A stretch of 64,000 nucleotides of DNA, from positions 10,865,427-10,929,426 of the forward strand of contig JANJXV010000024.1 of assembly GCA_024803745.1 (NCBI GenBank). Reading direction: 5' to 3'. Shown here piece after piece: positions 12,626 through 23,050 of the stretch. A program made the translations under genes and the position numbers. Position 1 is the stretch's first letter, and each line of letters begins with the position of its first letter. The notes under the pieces were generated by a model that worked only from the letters and a program-made list of their open reading frames with translations, was not told the DNA's origin and did not search any database. The DNA is from Megascapheus bottae. Lineage: Eukaryota > Chordata > Mammalia > Rodentia > Geomyidae.

Positions 12626-13598
12626 CATGCACATTTTCAAAGTGTTAGCATTGCTGCAATTGCAAGAGTCCACATCCATCTCCCCTCTACTCTACCCTAG
12701 ATCTGAAACATAGAGCTTTCATAAGGATCCCCTACATCAGAATGGTGTCTGGCCAAGAAAGCAAGAGAGGAGGGAAGGAGAAGGAGAAGGAGGAATATGA
12801 ATGAGCTGAGTGGAGCTAGGATGAGACATCAGGGCTGAAGATGCTGTGTGGGGAATCATCAACATACAGATGACAGCCAAAGCCAAAAGCTTGGATGAGA
12901 CTGCCAAGAAGAGTTCCTTCACAGACATTTTCCCTTATGGATGGGGGGAGGCTAAGGTCCTTGGAGAGAAACAGGGAAAGCAGAGAAGGTATCCACATGA
13001 AAAAGGAGACAGAAGGGCTAGGAGGGAAAGGAACTCATTAGGAAAGTAATAGAGGAAATGAGTGGATCAAAGTAAATGAGTGTGCATAAATGTCACAGTG
13101 AAACTCCTGTGAATAATAAATTAATGCTAACCAAAAGAGAGAATAGAAAAGGAAAGAAAGAAAGAAGAGAGCTGGAAAGAGGGCTTTGGATTTGACTTCA
13201 GGGAAACATCACCATCAAGAAAGAAATTTCACTCAAATGAATGGAAGAAAGCCAACAGTGGAGCCTCACAAACACATCAACAGAGTCCATGGAAAAATAC
13301 CTGTGTAACTTCTCACCCCCAAAAAAGAGAAAGGAAAGACGCTTTGGTCCTTTTTCAGTTCATACTCATATAATCCTGAACACAATTTTATGTAATAGAA
13401 GAAACATGAAAACCTTTTTGCGTTTCAGTCTATTCAGGAATTAGGCCTTTTTAAGGATTTTTGTCAAGGGAGATACCAAATACAGCCTCAGCGGCAGGAC
13501 TGACTTGACAGAATGGGAAACTGACTTCATTGCGTGGACTCAGGCTAAGCCCCTTGCTCAGATGGCAAAGGCAGGAGACCAAAAAGACAAGAGACCAG
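12626..13598. other. Intronic sequence, partly purine-rich
   Basis: A GA-rich run lies at 12758-12800. The stretch 12840-13060 is open on the + strand, but the peptide shows no recognised family and no splice context supports it. Confidence 0.45.
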
Positions 13599-13690
13599 AG
13601 CAGGCACTAGGCTTTCCAGTAACTTACTCTGTGATCTTCATGAAGTCATTCATCCCTCTGGGCCTCAGTTCTTCCCTTCACTTGATCTTA
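13599..13690 (+). mobile_element. MIR SINE fragment
   Basis: ACTTACTCTGTGATCTTCA followed by CCTCTGGGCCTCAGTTC matches the MIR core and downstream part ('tgtgtgaccttgggcaagt...tctgtgcctcagttt'). Confidence 0.65.
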
Positions 13691-13939
13691 GTCAAAAGGC
13701 CAAGAAGCAACATTTCTCCCTTTTTAGCCTATTGTGGTTCTCTGATCCCACTCACAGTGCCAGGAAATGATTTAACCATTCAATGAATATTTACCTATTA
13801 GTCCACTGTGCAAAGCATTAAGCTAAGAGGCTAATTCTTCTAATGGAAAACTCTGATCCCTATTATCACATAAACCTCCCCTGGGAAAGGTAACAATCTG
13901 AGCCGCTATTAGTCATTAACATTAATGTGTAAATGTTTC

Positions 13940-14160
13940 TTTGGTTATAATAATAATGGCAAACATCTCTGGAACATTTACTGCATGCTAGAACTCATGG
14001 CTTCAAGATTTACATGGGTTTTTTCTTTCTGCAAAAACCACAGAACATGGTTGCGGGCAGAGTACAGAAGAGGTAGGCAGGGATCAAAGAAGTCATGAGC
14101 CCATTATTATCACAGAATCAGCACAGGCAAGTGCTGGTGCAAGTACAAACCCAGTTAGAA
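13940..14160 (-). mobile_element. MIR-like SINE fragment (weak)
   Basis: TAATAATGGCAAACATCTC ... CATTTACTGCATGCTAGAA fits the inverted MIR 3' portion. It is degraded after about 14010. Confidence 0.45.
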
Positions 14161-14308
14161 TGGTCTCAGACATAGTTTTCCAAAGAAGCATAGCCAAGAG
14201 GTTATTTCTCAAAGGAGATCCATTTTTTTATTCAAACCTTCAACCATTGAGACAAGACACGTCCACTTGGTAAAGGACAATCTGCCATGCTCAGAAATCA
14301 AGGAATTA

Positions 14309-14505
14309 GGGCTGGGAGTTTGGCCTAATGGTAGAGTGCTTGCCTAGCATGCACAAAGACCCAGGTTCGATTCCTCAGTATGACATACATAGAAAAAATG
14401 CCAGAAGTGGTGCTGTGGCTCAAGTGATAGAGCTCTAGCCTTGAGAAAACCCAAGGACAAAGCTCGGGCCCTGAGCTCAAGCCCAGGACTGGCAAAAAAA
14501 AAATG
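14309..14505 (+). mobile_element. IDL-Geo dimeric SINE, near complete
   Basis: The left ID-like monomer has A box TGGCCTAATGGTAGAGTG and B box GGTTCGATTCC. The right Geo monomer has GTGGTGCTGTGGCTCAAGTG and CCTGAGCTCAAGCCCAGGAC, then an A tail. A 9-bp target-site duplication (AAGGAATTA) lies at 14300-14308 and 14506-14514. Confidence 0.92.
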
Positions 14506-14721
14506 AAGGAATTAAATGTCAACTGGCCTAGTAAAGTTGGCACATAAAACTACCCATCACACCTACATTCTTATCATAGTGAGGTACTAAACAGTTTCTT
14601 CGTTTTTCTGGCTAGTTTTATTTTCATTCTAATTTTATTTATATTGAACTCAGGCCCTGGGTGCTTATCCCTAAGCTTCTTTTTTGCCAGCTAACAGACT
14701 TGTGATTTTTACTTTACTTCT

Positions 14722-15177
14722 TTCTTTTTTTAATTTATTTTTATTGTAATTAATAGAAGGGTTACATTATATTCACCAGATAGAAGGTGTATTACTTCAC
14801 AAACATTGATACCCTTTCTCATGACATGGTCCCCATTTCCCTCCCCCTGCCCCCTGCTCTTTTTGATTTCCACCCTTCCCTATCCAATTTCAAATAACCA
14901 ATTAAGCATATATAAAATATATCGGATAACAAGGTGAAATATTATAACAATATGATATAACCAAGGGATAGCAAAAGAGGTAAGAGATAACAGTACATTA
15001 AGGACAACAATCATTCATTATATGGCTTTTGTTTCTTTACACTTACATTTAGTGTCATACTATTTGGTCTTATGTCTCTAGATTTTGTTCTATTGTAAGT
15101 CTCTGCTAGGAGGATCCACTCATCAACTGAGGGACATCTGGGTTGGTTCCATATCTTTGCTATGGTAAATAATGCTG
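14722..15177 (-). mobile_element. L1 3' end: 3' UTR plus a remnant of the ORF2 end
   Basis: On the + strand it reads, from the L1 tail inward, ATTGTAATTAATAGAAGGG, CACCAGATAGAAGG, a C-rich tract at 14831-14856, then ATCTGGGTTGGTTCCATATC. The last is the classic inverted L1 ORF2 terminal segment. The SINE at 15178 cuts it. Confidence 0.85.
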
Positions 15178-15361
15178 CTTCTTTTTGCTCAATGCTAACA
15201 CCCTACCTCTTGAGCCACAGAGCCACTTCTAGCTTTTTTGGTGGTTAATTGAAGGTAAGAGTCTCACAGACTTTCTTGCCTGGGCTGGCTTTGAACTCTG
15301 ATCCTCAGATCTCAGCCACCAGGGTAGCCAGGATTACAGATGTGAGCCACCAGTGCCCAGT
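15178..15361 (-). mobile_element. 7SL/B1-type + Geo-like dimeric SINE
   Basis: On the minus strand, CTGGGCACTGGTGGCTCAC and CAGATCTGAGGATCAG lead to a right-arm remnant (GAGCCACAGAGCC on the + strand). It is inserted into or next to the L1 at 14722-15177. Confidence 0.85.
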
Positions 15362-15439
15362 AGTACTCCATGTTTTCTTCTTAATTTAATGTCAGTTTAT
15401 CTCAAACATCTACTTTTAGATTTCCTCATTTGGTTAGGA

Positions 15440-16035
15440 ACAGAATTATCTACTTAAGTGCTCAAGCCAAAAGTTTGGAACTTTGTTTCTGACTCTCTCT
15501 TTCCCCATGTACCCAAGAGCTTGCCAGGAAAGACCTATTGATTCTATTTCCTATCTGCCGCCTCCTCTCCATCCTTACTACCACAGCTTTATTTAAGGCC
15601 TTGTCATTTGTTGCCTGGACTATTGCAATAAACTACTAATTCACTCTGCTGCCTATAGATGGGATGGAGTTTCTCTGTCCATCTTTCAACCCACTGTCAG
15701 AGAGACCTCCCTAAAGCACAAATCTAGTCATGCTACTATGCTGTTTTAAATCTGCCAATAGACTGATCTCCTTAGTTTGATGAAAAGTCCCTGTATAGTC
15801 CTGTCCTCATTTATTTTTCAGGCTCATCTCCTATCATTCCCCCCCCCAATAAATCCTGTACTTCTTGCACCCCCATCTTGTAAAAAATACCTGTACTTTC
15901 TTGAAATTGCCATTTATTGGTTCTCAATATCTGTGAATATTGTTTCCCCTCCATCCCAAATGCCATGCTTATTTTTCCCCAAAAGCAACTCAAGCATCAT
16001 AATTTTGTGAGAGGATTTCCTGATGTCTCTGAATA
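15440..16035 (+). mobile_element. L2 LINE 3' fragment
   Basis: GCCTGGACTATTGCAATAAA, CTCCCTAAAGCACAAATC, ATCTGCCAATAGACTGAT and AACTCAAGCATCATAATTTT...AGGATTTCCTGATG fall in L2 order ('cctggactactgcaatag ... gcttaaaaccctcc ... ctcaaatgtcacctcc...ccctgac'). Confidence 0.75.
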
Positions 16036-16293
16036 AAATACATACTTGCATGTCTAGCCTCTAAGAACTGTGATGTAAATATTTTTTCAACTGCTAAGCA
16101 ACTTCCACTCCAATCTGGAGATTCCTGAAAACTGCCCTGCATTAAGTTCCTTTTGGGGACCTCAACCCCTAATAACAAAGCTCCTGACATTCAAGACAAG
16201 TAACCTTAGATGTGTATTTGAGATCTTATTATTGATTCTTTCAGAGATCACATTTCTCAATTTTTCTATTCTCAGTGGATTAAAAAAACTGAT

Positions 16294-16680
16294 TAGGGCC
16301 AGAAAAGTGGATCAAGTCTTAATTCTAGCTACTTTAGGGGGTGCGGATCAGAGGAATCACAGTTTGAGGCCAACTTTAAGCATAAAAATTTGCAATGCCC
16401 CATCTTGACCAATGGCTGTAAAAACTGGTGGTTGATTATGAACTCAGCTGTAAATGAGGCACAATGATTGGATGAAGTAACCCACCCTTGTCATCTGCAG
16501 TGACATGGGGTTAGCACAGATAGGAAGACTATAGCGCAGACAGACTTGGGCACAAAGTGAAACCCGATTTTGAAAATCATGATGGCAAGAAGAGATTGGA
16601 GATGTGGCTCAAGTGGTAGAGTGACTGCTTTGTAAGCATGAAACCCTGAGTCCAATCACCAGTACTGGGAAATTTTAAAA
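16294..16680 (+). mobile_element. Old B1/7SL-like + ID-like composite SINE
   Basis: A 7SL-like segment (TTAATTCTAGCTACTTTAG, CACAGTTTGAGGCCAAC) is followed by about 120 bp of other sequence. An ID-like tRNA segment (TGGCTCAAGTGGTAGAGTGA ... GAGTCCAATCACCAGTACT) and an A-rich tail complete it. It is more diverged than the other families. Confidence 0.6.
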
Positions 16681-16827
16681 AAGGAAAAAGAAAAGAAAAA
16701 ACTTTAGCATCTCATAATGTAATTTAGGTCTTTAAAACTACTAGAGCTACTTAAAAATAGCAAGTAACTCTATTTTTCCTTCATAAAACTTGCAGTAATT
16801 TTTTGTCTTTAAAAAAGTAAGATTCCA

Positions 16828-17006
16828 GGCCAGGAGTTTTGCCTAGTGGTAGAGTGCTAGCCTTGCATGCACAAAAACCAGGATCAATTCCTAGGTAACC
16901 ACATATATAGAAAAAGCTGTAAGTCATGCTGTGGCTCAAATGGTAGGGCTCTAGCCTTGAGGAAAGCCCATGGACGGTGCTCAGGCCCTGAGTTCAGGCT
17001 CTAGGT
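16828..17006 (+). mobile_element. IDL-Geo dimeric SINE
   Basis: GGCCAGGAGTTTTGCCTAGT start, GGATCAATTCC B box, right monomer with GCTGTGGCTCAAATGGTAGG and GTGCTCAGGCCCTGAG. The A tail is decayed. Confidence 0.88.
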
Positions 17007-17829
17007 AAGTTTCCAAACTACTAAAACTAGTTGGTGAGCAAGAAAAAAATTTTAAAACTCAGTAGAATATTGAGACAGGACAGAGATGGACAGCTAGCAA
17101 CAGGACAGGGCTGTCACTTATCAATATACATGCAAACTCCAGAATCCTCAGACTCAGGACAATTTGTAGGAGTTGAAACCTTTTGAGGAGTTGATGTAAA
17201 ATGGAGTATTGTCTCTAGCATCTGTGCATTGGAGTACTTGAATGTTAGTAGGCAGAGGGAAACTTTGGGATTTGGGATATACACTGGACCACAAGCATGG
17301 TAAACAATAGACGATAGCGTGGGTAACCTTTGTTATAAAGTAGATTTGCTTTACAGCCTTCTGTAAACATGAGGTTATTAATAATCAGTGAATATAAAGC
17401 TATGATAACTCTTGAATTCTAGGAAGCATTAAAATAAAGTTATGGCATCAGTTGTGTCACAGCTACAGAAAGAAAAGGCATCCTGGCCTCATTCACCCTG
17501 GCCAAGCCTGGATGTAGACAACAGTGTCTACCACATCGTTAGTTTAGTCTCCTGGCCTCTGTGTATCATTCACTGCTACTGAAGGTTTGTCAATGTCAAT
17601 GACAATGAGCAATAATAAATCTTCTATCAACAAGAAAATATAAGGAATGAATCAAGGCATACCAAATGTGCTGGTGGATCATAAAATACAAGGAAGGAGG
17701 AAACCAAAGGCATTTATTATAAGAAAAGCAAATTAATTTTTATTACTAAATTAAGTATCCAAATCCCAAAGTCATCTTGTGTATTCGATGCAAATGGTCC
17801 TTACAAATGTATACCCTCTTTCTAAAAGT
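17007..17829. other. Unique intronic sequence
   Basis: No gene or confident repeat. Confidence 0.5.
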
Positions 17830-17962
17830 ATTGGAAATGGGGTCTTGCCATCTACCCATGTGCTAAAACTCACTATGTAGCCCAAACTACCCTCAAACTC
17901 ATATCCTGTCACAGCTTCTCGAGTTCTGGGGTTACAGGTAGGCACCTCAACACCTAGCCAAT
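17830..17962 (-). mobile_element. B1 SINE (7SL RNA-derived)
   Basis: On the + strand, AACTCACTATGTAGCCCAAA, CTACCCTCAAACTCATA and TTCTGGGGTTACAGGTAGGC are the inverted B1 landmarks, ending CACCTAGCC. Confidence 0.75.
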
Positions 17963-17999
17963 GAAAGTCTTTAACTGTGAAATCTTGAAGTTGATGAAG

Positions 18000-18265
18000 C
18001 ACAAATTGTTCTCAGTGCCTTTATTAGTCTCTCCAGTCTCCTGACATGCATATCTCCACTTCCTTTCATAGCAAGCCAATGCTGCCTCTCTATAAAGCCT
18101 TCCCACATGGCTCCACTGGAATCAACTTATTAACCTTTGCATTTACAAAGCCCACTTTTATTGCAACCACACCTCTATTTGGTGACTGTTTTGCATTCAT
18201 ATCACAGCTATCTTTGTGTCCCTTTCCAGTGACCATCACAGAGCCTTGCCTGAAGGTGGAATACA
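18000..18265 (+). repeat. Possible L2 3' fragment
   Basis: 'TATAAAGCCTTCCCACATGG' resembles the conserved L2 'gaggccttccctgacc' segment. The remainder is too degraded to confirm. Confidence 0.4.
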
Positions 18266-19126
18266 AGGTGTCTTATTGAGTATGACCAAAGGACATTGCC
18301 TGTGACAGCATAGAGAAACCAGTTTCTGTACTTGTTCCATCTTCATTAATCAAGTCCTGCCTTCCAGCTTGCTGTTTACAAGCAAAGAAGACAAAAACTG
18401 AACTCACAAGTTCAGGCTGCTGAGATCAAGACCTGAAGCATATGTTGGCTCACATGGAGGGCCTGATGCCAAAAGCTAGGTAGAAATCCAAAGTTTCTCC
18501 AATGGGAAAATAAATGGAGGTAGAGAGAAAAATACTATCTCTAGTTAAAGATAGGCATTGTATACACTACACAACAGAAATATGTTTGCCATTCTGTGCT
18601 TCTTTATCTGTAACAGGACTGTCTGGATAGATAGGAACCATCAATACAGGAAAGGCATCTGGGGTAAGAGAAGGGCACAAAGGGGCAGCAGGGAAGAAGC
18701 AAACCTCAGCACCAAGGGGTTCAGTCCCAAGCTGCAGGAGACATTCTGATCAACTGAATTCCGAGACTTCCTTTGCTTATAGGACCACACATTTTAATCA
18801 CCAAAATGAGACTTCTATATTTAGGAATGACTAGAAGGACTAAAAGTATGAGATCAGGGTAACTTCCAAACAGAGGTGAGAATAACCCAATGCAGAATCC
18901 ATAGGAAGAAAGAAAACTAAGAAAAAAGGAGAAGGAGAAGAAAAAGGAGGAAGAGTGGGAGGAGGAAGAGAAGGAGTCAGAGGAGGAGGAGGAGGAGGAG
19001 GAGGAAGCAGTTGAGATCTGAGAGCATTATTTCAAGTTAATAAGAAAGATAGTAGGGAGACTAAGTCTGTCACAGCAAGCAAATACTGCATTGATGTCAC
19101 TTCAATGAAGTAACCAAAGTAATTCA
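18266..19126. other. Intronic sequence ending in a GGA-rich purine tract
   Basis: Unique sequence up to about 18900, then a purine-rich run (18922-19012) of mixed GAA and GGA units on the + strand. Confidence 0.6.
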
Positions 19127-19375
19127 ACCAGGCATGCTAGCAAACACTTGTACTTTTAGCTTCTCATAAGTCTGAGATCTAAGGATCATGATTCAAAGCC
19201 AGCCTGGGTAGGAAAGTCTGTGACACATACCTGTAATTAAGCACCAAAAAGAAAAGAAAGGAAAAAAGTGCCAGAAGTGGTTTATGTGGCAGAGCACCAG
19301 CCTTGAACCAAAAAAGCTCAAGGCTAGTACCCTTTTCATAGTTAACCCCCCCTCTCTCTCACACACACACACAGA
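19127..19375 (+). mobile_element. 7SL/B1-type + Geo-like dimeric SINE, diverged, ending in a CT/CA repeat
   Basis: ACCAGGCATGCTAGCAAACA start, AGTCTGAGATCTAAGGATCA, right arm GTGCCAGAAGTGG and CACCAGCCTTGAACC. The tail region has a short CT then CA run (19352-19373). Confidence 0.75.
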
Positions 19376-19644
19376 GGAGTTCACTTCATAGCACCCCAGT
19401 GTAGAATAGCAGTAGTAGTCAAGATGGAATTAGGGTGTTATTAACCAACAGGCACAAAGATGCAGTCAAGCAAGATAAATGATCTCTAGAGATCTGTTGT
19501 ACAATATTGCACCTCCAGTCACCAATAACACATTAGATACTTGAGAATTTGTTAAGAGTAGGTATAATGTGTACAACTCTTATCTCAAAAAACCTGAAAT
19601 AAATGCCATAAACTGAAGAAGGTTTAAAGTAACCAAGTTACTCA

Positions 19645-19855
19645 GAGCCAGGCACCAGTACGTGTGCAATCCTAGCTACTCAGAAAGCTGAGATCTAAAG
19701 ATTGTGATTCAAAGTCAGCCCTAGAAGACAAATCTCTTATCTCCAATTAAACAGCAAAATGCCTGAAGTGAAGGTGTGATTCAAGAGGCAGAACACCAGC
19801 CTTCAATGAAACCGTCATAACATGAAACCCCGAGTTCAAGTCAATAGTGGAACAC
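19645..19855 (+). mobile_element. 7SL/B1-type + Geo-like dimeric SINE
   Basis: GAGCCAGGCACCAGTACGTG, CAATCCTAGCTACTCAGAAA, linker TTATCTCCAATTAAACAGC, right arm ending CCCGAGTTCAAGTC. Confidence 0.82.
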
Positions 19856-20055
19856 CCATCATAAAAGGTTTTCTGTGAATTCCTATCTATTCAATATGGC
19901 AATTGTGTTCCCATGTTTTGTCAGCTCTCACGTAAACCTCCCCAGAATGCCTGTCCCCCTTGAGTCTCACAGAATACTTACAGCTTCCATGCATCTTGAT
20001 AGTCACAGAGAATTCCATGTTTTATGGAAAAATTAACAATTAAAGGAACTAAGTT

Positions 20056-20231
20056 GGGGCCAGGAGTTTGGCCTAGTGGTAGAGTGTTTGCCTAGCACGC
20101 ACAAAGACCCTGGTTCAATTCCTTGGTACTACATACATAGAGAAAAGCTGGAAGTGGTTCTGAGGCTCAGGTGGTAGAGAAAGTCCAAGGACAATGCTCA
20201 GGCCATGAGCTGACGCCCAGGACTGGCAAAA
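20056..20231 (+). mobile_element. IDL-Geo dimeric SINE with a perfect target-site duplication
   Basis: GGGCCAGGAGTTTGGCCTAG start, GGTTCAATTCC B box, right monomer ending CCCAGGACTGGC and a short A tail. A 14-bp duplication, AAAGGAACTAAGTT, lies at 20042-20055 and 20232-20245. Confidence 0.93.
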
Positions 20232-20261
20232 AAAGGAACTAAGTTATATTTTCCTTCAAAA

Positions 20262-20305
20262 GAGAGAGAAGGAGAGAAGGAGAGAGAGGGGAGGAGAGAG
20301 AGAGA
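20262..20305 (+). repeat. GA-rich microsatellite
   Basis: Imperfect (GA)n and (GAGAAGGA)n, all purine on the + strand. Confidence 0.85.
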
Positions 20306-21285
20306 TCCATTCATGTTTATGAGAGCCAACCAAGATGTTTAGTTCTTTCTTTTCGATCTGGACTCCTCTGATTCCCTTAACAATAGCTAGTGGTCAGGAC
20401 TGACCCATTGCTGAGAAGTCTCATTAGGGTCACTCTCTGGTTGCTGAATGGTGTGTGTTCTTTTCACTTGCTGAAGCTAATGAATTGCTGGAGGAGGTAG
20501 GAAGAGCCTACATGGTGCTATAAAGAACTCCTGAACAGGGACAGACAGATAAAACCCCATGGAGCCCAGAGTTAATGAGCTTGGTTTCTAATACATTAAG
20601 GCTAATGGAGGTAGGACAGATGCAGAAACTTTCAAATGAAAAACAAATGTCTTCATAGAAACCTTTTTTTTTCTTAAATCCTTGAAACTGCTTTGCTTGT
20701 TGTGATTTACATGGAAGCCCAAACTATTTTTAAGAAACATTATGATGCACGGGAAAGTTGGGTCTCTGTAACTTCATTTAACATATTTGACAGTGCTTCT
20801 ATGGTGCACCAGGCATTGATGAGTAAGAGTAGGTTGCTTGTCCCTAAGAAGCTCAGAGTCTGGATGTGAAGCAAGGATATCTACAGACCGACACCATAAT
20901 GTGGGCTGCCACCCAGGTGACTCTTCTGCTAGGAAGCCTTTGTTCCTTGTTCTAGAATGGCCACTTTCTGGCTCAGACCATAGGTTGCACGTGGCACTCA
21001 CCTCACCTTCCTCTTCCCAGCCCATGAGTTGAATATTATGTCCCCAGTATAACTAAGTGAAGAGCACTTCTGCAGGTGACAGTGAGAACTAAATGGTGAA
21101 GCTCAAGTCTGGAAGCCCTGCTAGAATGAATGAGAGGAAAGCATACTTTTCCTATCAAACTTGCTATAGTAAGCTAATTAGATTCCCCCTCCACATTTCA
21201 CCAGATATACTCTGCTTCAAAGCTCAGAGCATTATCCTCATTGACCCTAGATGACAGAGAGTGCTAAATCCTTTGACATTGGTTC
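20306..21285. other. Unique intronic sequence
   Basis: No gene seen. The part 20790-20880 weakly resembles a MIR/L2-class end but was not called. Confidence 0.45.
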
Positions 21286-21850
21286 CTTGACAAGGATCCT
21301 TATACGAGACAGAAAAGATGCTGTGCATGGCGGCTCATGGCAGTAATCCTAGCTACTCAGGAGGCTCAGATCTGAGGATCATGGTTCAAAGCCAGCCCAG
21401 GCACTAAAGTCCATGAGACTATTATCTCCAATTCACCACCAGAAACCCGGAAGTGGCTCTGTGGCTTTAGGGGTAGGGTTGTAGCTTTGAGCTGAAGGGC
21501 TCAGGGACAGCACCCAGGCCCAGAGTTCAAGTCCCACGACAGATAGAAAAAGAGAGAAAGAAAAGGAGGAAACACAAATATCCAGACAGAAGGCTGACAG
21601 AACAGTGGGGTCAGAGATTGAAGGCGGGCAGTAGTGGCACACCAAGCAATGCCAAGAATTGCTGGCAGCCACCAAAATCCAGGACAGAAGTATGGAGCAG
21701 ATTCCCCTTCAGAGGTTCTGTAAGGAGCCAGCCCTGCCAACACCTTGATTTCAGACTTCTGGCTCCACAGCTATGGGAGAATGTATCTCTGTTGTTTTAA
21801 GCCACGGAGCGTGTGGTAATTTGTTAAAGCAGCTTTAGTAAATGGATAGA
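21286..21850 (+). mobile_element. MLT1-type LTR (ERVL-MaLR) interrupted by a SINE
   Basis: AAGGATCCTTATACGAGAC before the SINE, and after it GGAGCCAGCCCTGCCAACAC, CTTGATTTCAGACTTCTGGC and GTTGTTTTAAGCCACGGAG...GTGGTAATTTGTTA. These are MLT1 3' landmarks. There is no internal viral gene. Confidence 0.8.
21319..21552 (+). mobile_element. 7SL/B1-type + Geo-like dimeric SINE, near complete
   Basis: GGCGGCTCATGGCAGTAATC, CTACTCAGGAGGCTCAGATC, linker TTATCTCCAATTCACCACC, right arm CCCGGAAGTGGCTCTGTGGC and CACCCAGGCCCAGAGTTCAA, then A-rich/GA tail. It sits inside the MLT1 LTR. Confidence 0.9.
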
Positions 21851-22267
21851 GTTGCTAAGTCGGCATAGCAGTACAGAAGCCTACAGCTATGTGGCCACCT
21901 TCCCACTATATGGTAAAGAAGAGAATGAAGCCAGTGCATTCAAAAGCAAATCTAGAGCTATAACAAGACCCCTTCCTGTCAACTTCCTTTTCAAAGTAGT
22001 TAAGCCCACTTGACGTTGAAATGACCCCTAGATCTTTTGTTCATTTTCTTCATTGCTTCTCTGAGTGTGAAATGAAATAAAATGATTTCTCTGCTACAGG
22101 CATGTATGAAGGTCTGTAATAACAGAGATGAGCTCAACCAAAATGCATCTGGGGATCTTAGAATCTCACTTACACTGGATCCTAGGATGGAAAAGCCCTC
22201 TAGGCAAAAGCTGTAGATAAAGCATTTCCAGCAGATGGTACAAGGTCAATACAGACTCATTAGAAAA

Positions 22268-22470
22268 TGTTCCATCAAGCAGGTGTACTGATATATGCCT
22301 TTAATCCCAGCTACATAGAAGGAGGACCATGGTCCAAGGCCAGGCAAAAAGCGTATGACTTTGTCTAGAATGTAATTGAAAAGGGGCTGGCACATGGTTC
22401 AAATGATAGAGCAGCAGTTTCGCAAACATGAGGCCCTGAATTCAAACTCCAGCACTGTCACAAATGAAAA
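22268..22470 (+). mobile_element. Old B1/7SL-like + ID-like composite SINE
   Basis: Left part CTTTAATCCCAGCTACATAG. Right part GGGGCTGGCACATGGTTCAA ... GAGGCCCTGAATTCAAACTC with A-rich tail. It is the same architecture as 16294-16680 but lacks the spacer. Confidence 0.65.
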
Positions 22471-22488
22471 AAGAAAAGTTCAAGTCAG

Positions 22489-22723
22489 GCTCTAGTGGCT
22501 AACACCTATAATCCTAGCTATTCAGAAGTCTACTCAAAGCCAGACTAGGCATGAAAGTCCATGAGATTCTTATCATCAATGAAAAACCAGAAAACCAGAA
22601 GTGAAGCTGTGACTCAAAGTGGTAGAGTGCTCTCCATAAGCAAAGAACACAGGCCTAGCTCAAGCCCCACAGCCAACCAAAAACCAAAACAACAACAAAA
22701 AAAAAAACAACAACAACAAAAAA
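22489..22723 (+). mobile_element. 7SL/B1-type + Geo-like dimeric SINE with target-site duplication
   Basis: CTATAATCCTAGCTATTCAG, shortened left arm, right arm ending GCCTAGCTCAAGCCCCACAG, then an A tail with CAA units. The 10-bp duplication TTCAAGTCAG is at 22479-22488 and 22724-22733. Confidence 0.88.
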
Positions 22724-22944
22724 TTCAAGTCAGAAGATACAGTACAGAGCTCAATGGGTAGATAGGAGAAAGAAGACAAAGCAAGGAATCACTACATAGA
22801 GCTCTATGTAACAGTGAATTGATCTTTCCTAAAGATTGACAAAACAAGGATAGAAAACATAAATGCAGGAATTAAATTTAGAACTCTTAGGAGAGAAATG
22901 GAGAGAAATACACATACTACAGTTGTCCTAACTAAGCTATCTTG

Positions 22945-23050
22945 GCTTACTGCCTACATTTTGAGCCTCTGTTTTGTCATCTGTAAAACAGGGGAAATAT
23001 CTACCTCACAACAGAGTAAAGTATGAGGTGATACATATAAAGCAAACACT
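22945..23050 (+). mobile_element. MIR SINE fragment
   Basis: GAGCCTCTGTTTTGTCATCT, GTAAAACAGGGGAAATAT, CTACCTCACAACAGAGTAAA and GATACATATAAAGCAAACAC follow the MIR 3' half closely. Confidence 0.8.

Noticed and set aside
12840..13060. Lys/Glu-rich + strand open segment as a small gene
   Set aside because: Composition follows local purine richness; no homology recognised and no splice context.
14309..14390. tRNA-like gene with A and B boxes
   Set aside because: This is the left monomer of a SINE with a target-site duplication and A tail. It does not fold as an intact tRNA and recurs at many sites.
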